DNA of 64,000 nt from Hydrogenophaga pseudoflava NBRC 102511 (GCF_001592285.1 NZ_BCWQ01000002.1:186001-250000), one strand, 5' to 3'; numbered from the stretch's first letter, positions 50,802 through 59,810 are shown. Notes: a model not told the origin generated them from the letters alone. Numbers and translations: made by a program.

Positions 50802-51398
50802 TCAGGCGGCTGGCTGGACAACAGCCTCCGCCTTGGGTGCACCACCGCCTGCTTTCTTTTTCCCGGGCGCAATCATCATGATCATCTGGCGCCCTTCGAG
50901 CTTCGGGAACTGCTCAACCACGATCGCATCGCCCAGTTCATCCCTGATGCGATTCAGCAGAGCGAGACCCAACTCCTGGTGGGTGATCTCACGACCCCGA
51001 AACCGCAGCGTGATCTTGCACTTGTCTCCGTCGTCCAGAAAACGGCGAATGTTGCGCATCTTGATGTTGTAGTCGCCGTCGTCGGTCCCGGGACGGAACT
51101 TCACTTCCTTAATCTCGATGACAGTCTGCTTGGCCTTTGCCTCGGCAGCTTTTTTCTGCTCCTGGTATTTGAACTTGCCATAGTCCATCAGCCGGCACAC
51201 CGGCGGGTTCGCTGTCGCCGCGATCTCGACCAGATCTACGTCCAGCTCACCGGCCATGCGCAACGCTTCCTGGAGGCTGACAATGCCCAAAGGCTCGTTG
51301 TCTGGCCCGTTGAGGCGGACCTCGGGGGCCATGATTTCCCGGTTCAGGCGGTGTGCACGCTCTTCACGCTGGCGGCGGTCGCGAAAGTTGGTAGCTAT
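50802..51398 (-). CDS. infC: Translation initiation factor IF-3, AUA start codon
   Basis: A 198-residue IF-3. The frame upstream of the first ATG (51330-51332) still encodes conserved IF-3 sequence ([20 protein letters not shown]), so translation must begin earlier. Between the in-frame TGA upstream and that sequence there is no ATG, GTG or TTG; the only plausible start is ATA at 51396-51398, with AAGGAA six bases before it. The known family trait of a non-canonical infC start (AUU in E. coli), which lets IF-3 repress itself, supports this. N and C domains look normal ([33 protein letters not shown]). It follows thrS. Confidence 0.93.
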   Translation of the reverse strand: MATNFRDRRQREERAHRLNREIMAPEVRLNGPDNEPLGIVSLQEALRMAGELDVDLVEIAATANPPVCRLMDYGKFKYQEQKKAAEAKAKQTVIEIKEVKFRPGTDDGDYNIKMRNIRRFLDDGDKCKITLRFRGREITHQELGLALLNRIRDELGDAIVVEQFPKLEGRQMIMMIAPGKKKAGGGAPKAEAVVQPAA

Positions 51399-51404
51399 GG
51401 CTAG

Positions 51405-51410
51405 TTCCTT
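51405..51410 (-). promoter_or_regulatory. Ribosome binding site fixing the infC start
   Basis: AAGGAA on the minus strand, six bases before the ATA codon at 51396-51398. It supports initiation there rather than at the ATG 66 bases downstream. Confidence 0.75.
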
Positions 51411-51440
51411 GTCGTGGGCAGTTGGTCAGAAAAAAACAAA

Positions 51441-51478
51441 CCCCTCGGGGCCACGCGCAGTGCACAGCAGCCGAGGGG
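51441..51478 (-). terminator. Hairpin with T-run between thrS and infC
   Basis: Stem CCCCTCGG / CCGAGGGG around a 22-base loop, followed on the minus strand by TTTG and seven Ts. It lies 20 bp after the thrS stop and 43 bp before the infC start. It may reduce readthrough from thrS or act as part of infC control. Confidence 0.7.
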
Positions 51479-51497
51479 CCTTCCGGAGCGGATGAAA

Positions 51498-53405
51498 TCA
51501 CACCTTGGAGGAAACGTCTGTCGCCACTAATTGGGAGAAGCTCTCCAGCGACATGACACCGAGGTCTTTGTTGCCTCGTGCCCGCACAGCCACAGCGCCA
51601 GCGCCTTTTTCCTTGTCGCCCACGACGAGGATGTAAGGCAGCTTTTGCAACGCATGTTCGCGTATTTTATACGTAATTTTCTCGTTGCGCAGGTCTGTTT
51701 CAACCCTAAGCCCTTGTTTTTGCAGCGATTTCGCCACTTCCTGAGCGTAATCCGCCTGCGCATCGGTGATGTTGAGAACAGCCACCTGCACCGGCGCCAG
51801 CCAAACAGGGAGCGCACCTGCATGCTGCTCGATCAAGATTCCGATGAAGCGTTCGAGACTGCCCACGATGGCGCGATGCAGCATGATGGGACGATGGCGC
51901 GAGCCATCTTCCCCAACGAACTCTGCGCCCAGTCGTTCGGGAAGATTGGGGTCGACCTGGATGGTGCCGCACTGCCATTCGCGGCCCAAAGCATCCTTGA
52001 GTGTGTATTCGATCTTGGGCCCGTAGAACGCCCCTTCACCCGGCAGGTACTCGAACGCACACCCCGAAGCTCTCAGCCCTTCGGCCAACGCCGCCTCCGC
52101 CTTGTCCCAGCTCTCTTCGGTGCCGATGCGCTTTTCGGGACGAGTCGAAAGCTTGTAGAGGATGTTGGTGAAGCCGAAGTCCTTGTAGACCTGCTGCAGC
52201 AAAGTGGTGAACGCCTTGACTTCGGACTGGATCTGGTCCTCGGTACAAAAAATATGGCCGTCATCCTGCGTGAATGCACGCACACGCATGATGCCGTGCA
52301 GCCCTCCCGAGGGCTCGTTGCGGTGACACTGGCCAAATTCGCCGTAGCGCAGTGGCAGGTCCCGGTAGCTTTTGATTCCCTGCTTGAAGATGATGATGTG
52401 GCCCGGGCAGTTCATCGGCTTGAGCGCGTAGTCGCGCTTTTCCGACTCGGTCACGAACATGTTCTCTCGGTACTTGTCCCAGTGCCCGGTCTTCTCCCAA
52501 AGCGCCTTGTCCAGGATCTGAGGCCCCTTAACCTCCTGGTAGTCGTTGTCGCGGTAGACGGCCCGCATGTACTGCTCCACGGCCTGCCAAACGGTCCATC
52601 CTTTGGGATGCCAGAACACGGTGCCAGGCGAGTGCTCGTCCAGGTGGAACAGATCCAGCTCGCGACCGAGCTTGCGATGATCCCGCTTCTCAGCCTCTTC
52701 CAACATGATCAAGTACTGCTGAAGCTCATCCTTAGAGGCCCAGGCAGTGCCATAGATGCGCTGCAGCATTTCGTTGCGATGGTCACCTCGCCAATACGCC
52801 CCAGCGACTTTCATGAGCTTGAAGTGCTTAAGCTTGCCGGTGCTGGGCACATGCGGGCCACGGCAGAGGTCTTCGAAGGCGCCCTCGCGGTACAGCGACA
52901 CATCCTCGCTGCTCGGAATGCTGGCGATGATCTCGGCCTTGTAGTGCTCACCCAGCCCCTTGAAATACGCCACCGCCTCGTCGCGCGGGAGCACACGGCG
53001 CACCACTGTTTCGTCCTTGCTGACCAGTTCGATCATCTTCTTTTCGATGGCCGCAAGGTCTTCGGGCGTGAAGGGCCTCTTGTAGGAAAAGTCGTAGTAG
53101 AAACCGTGCTCGATCACGGGACCGATGGTGACCTGTGCGTCGGGAAACAGCTCCTTGACGGCGTAGGCCAGCAGATGGGCGGTGGAGTGTCGGATCATCT
53201 CCAGGCCATCGGCGTCCTTGGCAGTGACAATGGCCAGCGAAGCGTCTTCTGCGATCAGGAAACTGGTGTCCACCAACCTGCCGTTGACCTTGCCACCCAG
53301 CGCCGCCTTGGCCAGACCGGCGCCGATGGAGGCGGCCACCTCGGCCACGGTCACTGGCCCAGGGAATTGTCGCGAGGAACCGTCAGGAAGTGTGATGTTG
53401 GGCAT
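51498..53405 (-). CDS. thrS: Threonyl-tRNA synthetase
   Basis: A 635-residue class II synthetase. N1/TGS domain about 1-60 ([18 protein letters not shown]), N2 editing domain with [11 protein letters not shown] and a second HxxxH-type region to about 225, catalytic core with [27 protein letters not shown] and [10 protein letters not shown], and a C-terminal anticodon-binding domain (about 535-635, [13 protein letters not shown]). Zinc ligands Cys (in MNCPGH) and His are kept. It leads the thrS-infC-rpmI-rplT-pheST-ihfA block. Confidence 0.97.
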   Translation of the reverse strand: MPNITLPDGSSRQFPGPVTVAEVAASIGAGLAKAALGGKVNGRLVDTSFLIAEDASLAIVTAKDADGLEMIRHSTAHLLAYAVKELFPDAQVTIGPVIEHGFYYDFSYKRPFTPEDLAAIEKKMIELVSKDETVVRRVLPRDEAVAYFKGLGEHYKAEIIASIPSSEDVSLYREGAFEDLCRGPHVPSTGKLKHFKLMKVAGAYWRGDHRNEMLQRIYGTAWASKDELQQYLIMLEEAEKRDHRKLGRELDLFHLDEHSPGTVFWHPKGWTVWQAVEQYMRAVYRDNDYQEVKGPQILDKALWEKTGHWDKYRENMFVTESEKRDYALKPMNCPGHIIIFKQGIKSYRDLPLRYGEFGQCHRNEPSGGLHGIMRVRAFTQDDGHIFCTEDQIQSEVKAFTTLLQQVYKDFGFTNILYKLSTRPEKRIGTEESWDKAEAALAEGLRASGCAFEYLPGEGAFYGPKIEYTLKDALGREWQCGTIQVDPNLPERLGAEFVGEDGSRHRPIMLHRAIVGSLERFIGILIEQHAGALPVWLAPVQVAVLNITDAQADYAQEVAKSLQKQGLRVETDLRNEKITYKIREHALQKLPYILVVGDKEKGAGAVAVRARGNKDLGVMSLESFSQLVATDVSSKV

Positions 53406-53426
53406 GGCGTGATCAGAGAAACAAAA

Positions 53427-53448
53427 AAGCGCGGACTTGGCCGCGCTT
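53427..53448 (-). promoter_or_regulatory. Terminator-like hairpin in the thrS leader
   Basis: Stem AAGCGCGG / CCGCGCTT with a six-base loop and a T-run on the minus strand, ending about 21 bases before the thrS ATG. No gene lies upstream on this strand before 53610, so the hairpin is probably inside the thrS message and could attenuate it. The rest of 53449-53610 shows no gene; CTGCAG-TTTTTT-GCAG nearby may be a second hairpin. Confidence 0.5.
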
Positions 53449-53610
53449 GAAAAGAGAAGACTGCAAAAAACTGCAGGCGCGAACTGTTGGCCTCAGCTGG
53501 CCTGGGCAAAGAGCTCCGGTTTAGTTCGCGGTGTCATAACCAAGCAGTACGAAGTCTAGAGAACAACAAACTTCAATTCTCACACAGTTCTTCGCTGCAC
53601 TCCTGGCAGA

Positions 53611-54009
53611 TCAGTTGCACTGCGTCTCAAGCCACCCAGGGATCACACAGCTCGTCCCACCCTTGGCAACACAATCCGACATGGCCCGCGAGTCGGCAAC
53701 CTCCTTGGATGAGCCACTGGCAACACCCCAGACGTTGTTGTTGCCTCTCGCGGCTGATCCACAGGTACCGTTACCGGAGAACTCAAGAATGACCTCGCAT
53801 CCCATGCCGGTTCCAACCAAGCGTGCGCACTGAACCAACGCATCGCTGTTGGCTTCAGGCTGAGAAGCATAGTTGGTCACGATAGTGCCAACACCGTTGA
53901 TGGTGTTCACCGCAATCGCACCACGTGCTGTGGCTTCGCCGCCCCCACCACATCCTGCCAAAGTCAAGGACATTGCCAGAACAGACACCCATTTCCATTT
54001 GCTCAACAC
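53611..54009 (-). CDS. DUF4189-type lipoprotein of unknown function
   Basis: A 132-residue exported protein. The N-terminal signal ends in a lipobox (SLTLAGC, Cys at about 20) followed by GGGG, so it is lipid-anchored in the envelope. The rest resembles one DUF4189 domain: a start like AIAVNTINGVGTIVTNY, then DALVQCARL, GCEVILEFSGNGTCGSAARGNN, WGVASGSSKEVADSRAMSDC and a final Cys pair. Six or so cysteines should form disulfides. Base composition is lower in GC than its neighbours. It stands alone between thrS and aceA. Confidence 0.72.
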   Translation of the reverse strand: MLSKWKWVSVLAMSLTLAGCGGGGEATARGAIAVNTINGVGTIVTNYASQPEANSDALVQCARLVGTGMGCEVILEFSGNGTCGSAARGNNNVWGVASGSSKEVADSRAMSDCVAKGGTSCVIPGWLETQCN

Positions 54010-54145
54010 TTGGACTCTCCTGTTTTGTAGTGGCCTGAGCGACCTGCTTTACCCGGCAAATTCTCCCACGGGTAGGGAGGAATATCCCCAAGCAACACAC
54101 CAATGTAGGAATTTGACGACAGACCACGTACTGGAAATAAGAGAA

Positions 54146-54178
54146 AACCCCGGGATCGCGGTGCCGCGAGCCGGGGTT
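54146..54178 (-). terminator. Terminator after aceA
   Basis: Stem AACCCCGG / CCGGGGTT with a nested CGCGG/CCGCG hairpin, followed by TTTTCTCTTATTT on the minus strand. It starts 36 bp after the aceA stop. The rest of 54010-54213 shows no gene. Confidence 0.85.
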
Positions 54179-54213
54179 GACGTCTCGTACTTGCGAACTG
54201 GTCGTCAGAGCGA

Positions 54214-55545
54214 TCAGTGGAACTGCTCTTCTTCAGTCGAGCCGGTCAGGGCCTTCACGGAAGAGGACCCACCCTGGATCACGGTGGTCACGTCGTCGAA
54301 ATAGCCGGCGCCGACTTCCTGCTGGTGCGACACGAAGGTGTAGCCCTTCTCGCGCGCCTTGAATTCCGGCTCCTGCACCATCTCGGTGTAGTGCTTCATG
54401 CCTTCGCCGCGGGCATAGGCGTGGGCGAACTGGAAGGTATTGAACCAGTTGATGTGGATGCCGGCCAGCGTGATGAACTGGTACTTGTAGCCCAGCGCGG
54501 ACAGATCGTCCTGGAACTTGGCGATCTGCTTGTCGTCCAGGTTCTTCTTCCAGTTGAACGAGGGCGAGCAGTTGTAGGACAGCAGCTTGCCTGGGCAGGC
54601 AGCGTGCACGGCCTGGGCAAACTCACGGGCGAAGCCGATGTCCGGCACGCCGGTCTCGCACCACACCAGGTCGGCGTAGGGAGCGTAGGCCACGCCACGG
54701 CTGATGGCTTGCTCCAGACCGTTCTTGACGCGGTAGAAACCTTCTTGCGTGCGCTCACCGGTCAGGAAGGGCTTGTCGTTGGCGTCGTGGTCGCTGGTGA
54801 TCAGGTTGGCGGCTTCGGCATCGGTGCGGGCCAGCACGATGGTGGGCACGCCCATCACGTCGGCGGCGAAGCGGGCGGCGATCAGCTTTTCGATGGCTTC
54901 CTGCGTGGGCACCAGCACCTTGCCACCCATGTGGCCGCACTTCTTCACGGCGGCCAGCTGGTCTTCGAAGTGCACGCCAGCAGCACCGGCGGCGATCATG
55001 TTCTTCATCAGTTCGAAGGCGTTGAGCACACCGCCGAAACCGGCTTCCGCGTCAGCCACGATCGGCAGGAAATAGTCGATGAACTCAGGGCTGCCCGGCT
55101 CGATGCCACGGCTCCACTGGATCTCGTCGGCACGCTTGAAGGTGTTGTTGATGCGGCGGACCATGGTGGGCACCGAGTCGTACGCGTACAGCGACTGGTC
55201 GGGGTACATGGTTTCGCTGGTGTTGCCGTCGGCGGCGACCTGCCAGCCCGACAGGTACACGGCCTCCAGACCAGCCTTGGCCTGCTGCATGGCCTGGCCG
55301 GCGGTGATCGCGCCGAAGGCGTTGACGTAGCCCTTCTTGGCGCCACCGTTGACCTTCTCCCACAGCTTCTCGGCGCCACGCTGGGCCAGCGTGTACTCGG
55401 GCTGCATGGAGCCGCGCAGACGCACCACGTCAGCGGCGGAGTAACCGCGCTTGACCAGCTTCCAGCGGGGGTTGGTGGCCCAGTCTTTTTCCAGGGCTTC
55501 GATCTGCTGTTGGCGGCTCAGTTGTTCTTTGAGGGACTGGGGCAT
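54214..55545 (-). CDS. aceA: Isocitrate lyase
   Basis: A 443-residue enzyme that splits isocitrate into succinate and glyoxylate, the first step of the glyoxylate shunt needed for growth on acetate, fatty acids or PHB-derived acetyl-CoA. The active-site signature KKCGHMGGK is at 201-209 with catalytic Cys203; magnesium-binding acids lie in PIVADAEAGFGG and VHFEDQ. Length fits the bacterial form (about 430-445). No malate synthase gene is in the window. Two strong palindromes lie upstream. Confidence 0.96.
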   Translation of the reverse strand: MPQSLKEQLSRQQQIEALEKDWATNPRWKLVKRGYSAADVVRLRGSMQPEYTLAQRGAEKLWEKVNGGAKKGYVNAFGAITAGQAMQQAKAGLEAVYLSGWQVAADGNTSETMYPDQSLYAYDSVPTMVRRINNTFKRADEIQWSRGIEPGSPEFIDYFLPIVADAEAGFGGVLNAFELMKNMIAAGAAGVHFEDQLAAVKKCGHMGGKVLVPTQEAIEKLIAARFAADVMGVPTIVLARTDAEAANLITSDHDANDKPFLTGERTQEGFYRVKNGLEQAISRGVAYAPYADLVWCETGVPDIGFAREFAQAVHAACPGKLLSYNCSPSFNWKKNLDDKQIAKFQDDLSALGYKYQFITLAGIHINWFNTFQFAHAYARGEGMKHYTEMVQEPEFKAREKGYTFVSHQQEVGAGYFDDVTTVIQGGSSSVKALTGSTEEEQFH

Positions 55546-55618
55546 TTTGGACTCTCCATGAGGTTGATGAACGGGACGGCTTGTCGCTGCTGCAGACCGG
55601 AGCCGATGGGAGAACTTT

Positions 55619-55636
55619 AAGTCTTATAGAAGACTT
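55619..55636. promoter_or_regulatory. aceA operator 1 (proximal)
   Basis: AAGTCTT-ATAG-AAGACTT, perfect 7-bp arms, 74 bp upstream of the aceA ATG. Its core matches the distal palindrome (consensus wGTCTTATAnAAGACw). Confidence 0.65.
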
Positions 55637-55649
55637 TTGGAAGCTCTTA

Positions 55650-55665
55650 TGTCTTATATAAGACA
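55650..55665. promoter_or_regulatory. aceA operator 2 (distal)
   Basis: TGTCTTATATAAGACA, a perfect 16-bp palindrome, centred 30 bp from operator 1, about three helical turns. It includes a TATATA that could serve as promoter -10. The rest of 55546-55841 is AT-rich leader with no gene. The regulator is not in the window. Confidence 0.65.
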
Positions 55666-55841
55666 AAAAATAAAACCATTTAAAATCAATAATCTCCAAA
55701 ACATATTCCGCCATACAAAATCATTTCTCTTGTATTGAGAAATTTTTTTGCAGCGCAGCAGGAGATTTTTCTCATTGCGAAATAACACAACTCCATCTGG
55801 AAGACACTGATCACCGTTGACTGGGGCATGATGCTCGCCCT

Positions 55842-56783
55842 ATGTCATCACAGCCAAAGTTACCAACCACACCCGCAAAATTTGGTGCGTATGTCTGCCT
55901 CGCGGCCAGCATGGCGCTGGTGGGGAGCTATGTCGCACTCTCCAAACCATTGGTCGCAGCCTTTCCGGTTTTCCTGCTTGCGTGGCTCCGCTTCGGTCTC
56001 GGGGGTGCGGCCATGTGGAGATGGCTGCGCAAGCCTGCCGAAGAGCCCCAGCTGTCCGCTCGCACACGAAAGCTGCTGTTTCTTGAGTCCTTTCTGGGTA
56101 ACTTCCTGTTCTCAATCTGCATGCTGTTTGGCGTGTCGATGACCACGGCGGTGTCCGCTGGTGTGGTGATGTCATCAATTCCCGCGGTGGTAGCCGTCCT
56201 CAGCTGGGTGTTTCTCAAAGAGCGCATCGGCAAGCGCACCGCTCTTGGTATTGCGTGTGCTGCGGTCGGCATCGGGCTCTTTTCAATGCAGAAGGCCGGC
56301 GGGACCGCGCACGCACAAGCTGTCGGATGGTTTGGTCTCGGTCAGCAGTTCTGGGGCAACTTGCTGGTGTTCGCTGCGGTGCTTTGCGAAGCCTCCTATG
56401 TGGTCATTGGCAAGCGGCTCACGGAAGGCCTGGGGCCCAAGCGGATATCCGCCATCATCAACCTCTGGGGTTTTGTGCTGGTCACGCCCTTTGGGCTGTG
56501 GGCGGCCAGAGCCTTTGACTTCGCCTCCATCACAGCACCCATGTGGGGCCTGCTGGTCTTTTACGCACTCGCCGCCAGTGTCTGGACGGTCTGGCTCTGG
56601 ATGACCGGCCTGAAGTCCGTTCCCGCCGCTCGCGCCGGGGTGTTCACAGTGATGCTCCCGATCAGCGCAGCCACCATCGGTGTGCTGTTCATGGGTGAAA
56701 CCCTCAGCACCGTCCAGATGCTTGCTTTTGGTATCGCCTTGCTGGGCCTGGTTCTGGCAACCCTGCCAGGACGTTCAAGCTGA
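55842..56783 (+). CDS. DMT-family transporter (EamA)
   Basis: A 313-residue inner-membrane protein with about ten hydrophobic helices in two EamA repeats (about 17-145 and 170-308). The first repeat ends in AVVAVLSWVFLKERIGKRTALG and the second in PISAATIGVLFMGETLSTVQ, the usual helix-and-charged-loop signature. Family members export or exchange amino acids and other metabolites; the substrate is unknown. It is divergent from aceA across the 296-bp operator region. Confidence 0.88.
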   Translation: MSSQPKLPTTPAKFGAYVCLAASMALVGSYVALSKPLVAAFPVFLLAWLRFGLGGAAMWRWLRKPAEEPQLSARTRKLLFLESFLGNFLFSICMLFGVSMTTAVSAGVVMSSIPAVVAVLSWVFLKERIGKRTALGIACAAVGIGLFSMQKAGGTAHAQAVGWFGLGQQFWGNLLVFAAVLCEASYVVIGKRLTEGLGPKRISAIINLWGFVLVTPFGLWAARAFDFASITAPMWGLLVFYALAASVWTVWLWMTGLKSVPAARAGVFTVMLPISAATIGVLFMGETLSTVQMLAFGIALLGLVLATLPGRSS

Positions 56784-56788
56784 GAGGC

Positions 56789-57463
56789 TCACGCGCACCA
56801 CAGACCGGTGGGATCGGTGATTCCCATCCAGAGCGCCCAACCGGAGGTGGCGGCCAGTGCAATACCTGCCAGCCGGATGCCCCAGCCACCCGAGCCGTCG
56901 CCTCGCAAACGCAGCAAAAGCCAGGGACCGATGGTCAATGACAGTGATGTCCCAGCAGAGAACAGCGCCATGATCGTCGCGCCCTCCATCGCGTCGGCCG
57001 ACAAAGAGGCCACCATCAACGCGGAATACAGCAGCCCGCATGGCATCAGGGCCCACGCGACGCCGAGCACCGCGGGAGCCTTGGCCCCCAGGCGTCCGAA
57101 CACTGGTCGCGTCCTGCGCCAGACGCCTTGGGCCAGCCCGTCGAGCCATGCTGGCTGGCGAGCCTGCCAGATCAGCACCAAACCAAGCAGCATGGCTGCC
57201 ACGTGAAACATGGTCCAGACCGGCCGGATCACCGAGGTGTTGGTTCCCAGCCAGGCCAGGCCTTGCACCGAGCCTGCTGCAATCGCCCCGAAGAGGGAGT
57301 AGCCAAGCAGTCGTCCGGCCTGGAAGGTCAGCAGAGCCGAAGTGCTCTGGCGCCCGGTCCCGCCACGACTGATGCCCGCACACGCGGCACCACACATGGC
57401 GACACAATGGGGACCACCAGCGATCCCCATGAACAGTGCGGTGAGTGCCATGGATGTTTGCAT
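56789..57463 (-). CDS. SafE/TauE-like (DsbD-type) membrane protein linked to cytochrome oxidase genes
   Basis: A 224-residue protein with about six membrane helices. The N-terminal motif GIAGGPHCVAMCGAACAG, with paired His/Cys in the first helix, is typical of the SafE/DsbD-like proteins found near cco genes and suspected to handle copper or thiols. The middle contains the matching WALMPCGLLYSALM segment, another Cys-Pro-containing helix. It lies 50 bp downstream of hemN on the same strand and ends 5 bp from the DMT gene. Function is inferred from context. Confidence 0.75.
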   Translation of the reverse strand: MQTSMALTALFMGIAGGPHCVAMCGAACAGISRGGTGRQSTSALLTFQAGRLLGYSLFGAIAAGSVQGLAWLGTNTSVIRPVWTMFHVAAMLLGLVLIWQARQPAWLDGLAQGVWRRTRPVFGRLGAKAPAVLGVAWALMPCGLLYSALMVASLSADAMEGATIMALFSAGTSLSLTIGPWLLLRLRGDGSGGWGIRLAGIALAATSGWALWMGITDPTGLWCA

Positions 57464-57513
57464 GGCAGAACTCTAGCAGTCGCAGCCCTCGCGCCGGTTC
57501 GAAACCACGCGAG

Positions 57514-58893
57514 TCAGATGATCTTGGAGAAACGCGCCCGGTCCTGGTCGACCTGCAGGTTCTTGTCGAAAACCATGGCAATGGCGCGAACCAGATACCA
57601 GCCCGATGGCGTCACCTCCACACCTGAGTCGTCGATGCGAACCAGTCCGTGTTCGGCATAGCCAGCCAGTACCTCCAACTCGCGCGCAAAGTAGCTCTTG
57701 CAGTCGATCAAGTGCCCCAGGTTGATCGATTCGAACTGAAGCTGACCCTGACACATCAGCGACATGATCACGGAGCGGCGCAGCAGGTCGTCCCTGGTCA
57801 GTGCCAGCCCGCGCACGATCGGCAGCCGGCCCTGGTCCAGCGCGTCGTAGTACTCCTCGATCGTCTTGGCGTTCTGGCTGTAGGTCGCGCCGATGCGGCC
57901 GATGGCCGAGACACCCAAAGCGATCAGGTCGCAATCCGGCTGCGTGCTGTAGCCCTGGAAATTCCGGTGCAGGCGCCCTTGACGCTTGGCCACCGCCAGC
58001 GCATCCGTGGGCAGCGCAAAGTGATCCATGCCGACATAGACATACCCCGCATCACTCATGGCATCCAGCGAAGCCGACAGCATCGACAGCTTGTCTCCCG
58101 CGCTGGGCAGTTCGGCAGCGACGATTCGCCGTTGCGGCTTGAAACGCGCCGGAAGATGCGCGTAGGCATACAGCGCGATGCGGTCGGGGCGCAACTGGTT
58201 GACTTGGGCAAGCGTACGGGCAAACGACTCAGGGGTCTGCAGCGGCAGCCCATATATGAGGTCCACGTTGACCGACTCAAACCCGATCTTGCGGGCTGTC
58301 TCGACCAGTGCGAACACCTGTTCGGCCGGCTGCACCCGGTGCACCGCTTTCTGAACAGCGGGGTCGAAGTCCTGCACACCGAAGCTCAGGCGGTTGAACC
58401 CCAGTCTGGCCAGGGTCTGCAAACGCTGGTCCGTCACGGTGCGGGGGTCAACCTCAATGGAGTACTCGCCTCCTGGAACAAGTGTGAAGTTGCGCCGGAT
58501 CATTGTCAGCAGATCTTCCAGCTCTGCGTCGGACAGGAAGGTCGGCGTCCCTCCTCCCAGATGCAGCTGGGACACGGCATGCCCCTTGCCGAAATGCTGC
58601 ACCTGCAACTCCACCTCACGCGACAGATACCGCAGGTACTCCGCCGCCCTTTCGTGGTGCTTGGTGATGACCTTGTTGCAGGCGCAGTAGTAGCAAACAG
58701 ACTCGCAGAAAGGAATATGCACGTACAACGACAGCGGCAACGCGAGCGAGCCTGCCCGACGCTGTTCCAGCGCCTGGATGTAGTCGCTCTCCGTGAACGC
58801 TTCTACAAAGCGGTCCGCGGTGGGGTACGAGGTGTAGCGGGGGCCCGGGATGTCGAATCGCTTGAGCAATTCGTCTGAAATGGCGTGACTCAC
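57514..58893 (-). CDS. hemN: Oxygen-independent coproporphyrinogen III oxidase
   Basis: A 459-residue radical-SAM enzyme that decarboxylates coproporphyrinogen III to protoporphyrinogen IX without oxygen. The cluster motif is CESVCYYCAC (Cys63, 67, 70 for SAM [4Fe-4S], plus Cys72), then GGGTPTFLS and SFGVQDFDPAVQKAVHR. I chose the GTG at 58891-58893 because GGAG lies eight bases upstream and homology starts there (SHAISDELLKRFD); the ATG at 58944 would put the FNR box next to it. A perfect FNR box lies 54 bp before the start, so it should be induced at low oxygen. Confidence 0.93.
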   Translation of the reverse strand: MSHAISDELLKRFDIPGPRYTSYPTADRFVEAFTESDYIQALEQRRAGSLALPLSLYVHIPFCESVCYYCACNKVITKHHERAAEYLRYLSREVELQVQHFGKGHAVSQLHLGGGTPTFLSDAELEDLLTMIRRNFTLVPGGEYSIEVDPRTVTDQRLQTLARLGFNRLSFGVQDFDPAVQKAVHRVQPAEQVFALVETARKIGFESVNVDLIYGLPLQTPESFARTLAQVNQLRPDRIALYAYAHLPARFKPQRRIVAAELPSAGDKLSMLSASLDAMSDAGYVYVGMDHFALPTDALAVAKRQGRLHRNFQGYSTQPDCDLIALGVSAIGRIGATYSQNAKTIEEYYDALDQGRLPIVRGLALTRDDLLRRSVIMSLMCQGQLQFESINLGHLIDCKSYFARELEVLAGYAEHGLVRIDDSGVEVTPSGWYLVRAIAMVFDKNLQVDQDRARFSKII

Positions 58894-58946
58894 AAACAAT
58901 TCTCCAGTTCTCAGCGCGAATGTGCACCAAGGCAGAAATCGCACCC

Positions 58947-58960
58947 TTGATCAAGATCAA
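58947..58960. promoter_or_regulatory. FNR/ANR box between hemN and fnr
   Basis: TTGAT-CAAG-ATCAA is a perfect match to the FNR consensus. Its centre lies about 60 bp upstream of the hemN start and about 117 bp upstream of the fnr ATG. The spacing fits activation of hemN and possibly autoregulation of fnr. Confidence 0.9.
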
Positions 58961-59070
58961 GGGCCGTCCAAGCCCCGGGTTTTCCCCCATGCGTGCAACG
59001 AGGATGAGCGCGCCCGCCTTGCTGGCACTTGTGGCCATGCGTTAAGCTTCGGGAGAAATCTGGAAGATTT

Positions 59071-59790
59071 ATGGACATTCACAGTATCAAAGTCGCCTGT
59101 TCCAGCTGCAACCTTCGGGAGTTGTGTTTGCCAATGGGCCTCAATCCCGAGGAAATGGGCAAGCTGGACACCGTGATCTCCACGCGCAGGAGGATCAAGC
59201 GGGGAGCCGCACTGTTCAACACCGGCGACAAGTTCACTTCGCTCTACGCGGTGCGCTCGGGCTTCTTCAAAACCTGCGTGACCACGGCCGATGGGCGAGA
59301 CCAGGTCACCGGCTTCCAGATGACCGGAGAAATCATCGGCATGGACGGCATCGTCAGCGACCGCCATTCCTGCGACGCGATTGCGCTTGAGGACGCCGAG
59401 GTCTGTGTGATGCCGTTTGACCAGGTCGAGGAACTCTCGCGGGAATTCACCACGCTGCAACACCATGTCCACAAGATCATGAGCCGGGAAATCGTACGCG
59501 ATCACAGCGTCATGCTGCTGCTGGGCAGCATGCGTGCCGAGGAACGTCTCGCAGCGTTCCTTCTCAATCTCGTCCAGCGTCTGCATGCACGAGGTTTCTC
59601 GCAGTCAGAGCTCATCCTTCGGATGACCCGGGAGGAGATTGGAAGTTACCTGGGCATGAAGCTCGAGACCGTGAGCCGGACTTTCTCGAAGTTCGTTGAG
59701 GAAGGCACCATCGAAGTCAAACAACGGTACGTGCACATCAAGAACACCGATGCGCTCAAGCAGATCGTGAACCCTCAGAGCTGCCGCTGA
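59071..59790 (+). CDS. fnr: FNR-type oxygen-responsive regulator
   Basis: A 239-residue CRP/FNR protein. The [4Fe-4S] ligands are Cys10, Cys13, Cys19 and Cys101, which identifies an oxygen-sensing FNR rather than CRP. The C-terminal HTH reads MTREEIGSYLGMKLETVSRTFS; the E--SR signature recognises TTGAT half-sites such as the one upstream. The chosen ATG at 59071 (MDIHSIKVACSSC) has GGAAG upstream; the longer frame has no homology. It should activate hemN and the cco genes when oxygen is scarce. Confidence 0.95.
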   Translation: MDIHSIKVACSSCNLRELCLPMGLNPEEMGKLDTVISTRRRIKRGAALFNTGDKFTSLYAVRSGFFKTCVTTADGRDQVTGFQMTGEIIGMDGIVSDRHSCDAIALEDAEVCVMPFDQVEELSREFTTLQHHVHKIMSREIVRDHSVMLLLGSMRAEERLAAFLLNLVQRLHARGFSQSELILRMTREEIGSYLGMKLETVSRTFSKFVEEGTIEVKQRYVHIKNTDALKQIVNPQSCR

Positions 59791-59810
59791 GTCTGGGCGT
59801 TTGAACGAAA

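Noticed and set aside
50802-51332. infC starting at the ATG at 51332
   Set aside because: It would remove 22 conserved N-terminal codons. The ribosome site and homology point to ATA at 51398.
53449-53610. A T-box riboswitch in the thrS leader
   Set aside because: No T-box sequence or specifier stem was found, and T-boxes are rare outside Firmicutes and Actinobacteria. Only simple hairpins are seen.
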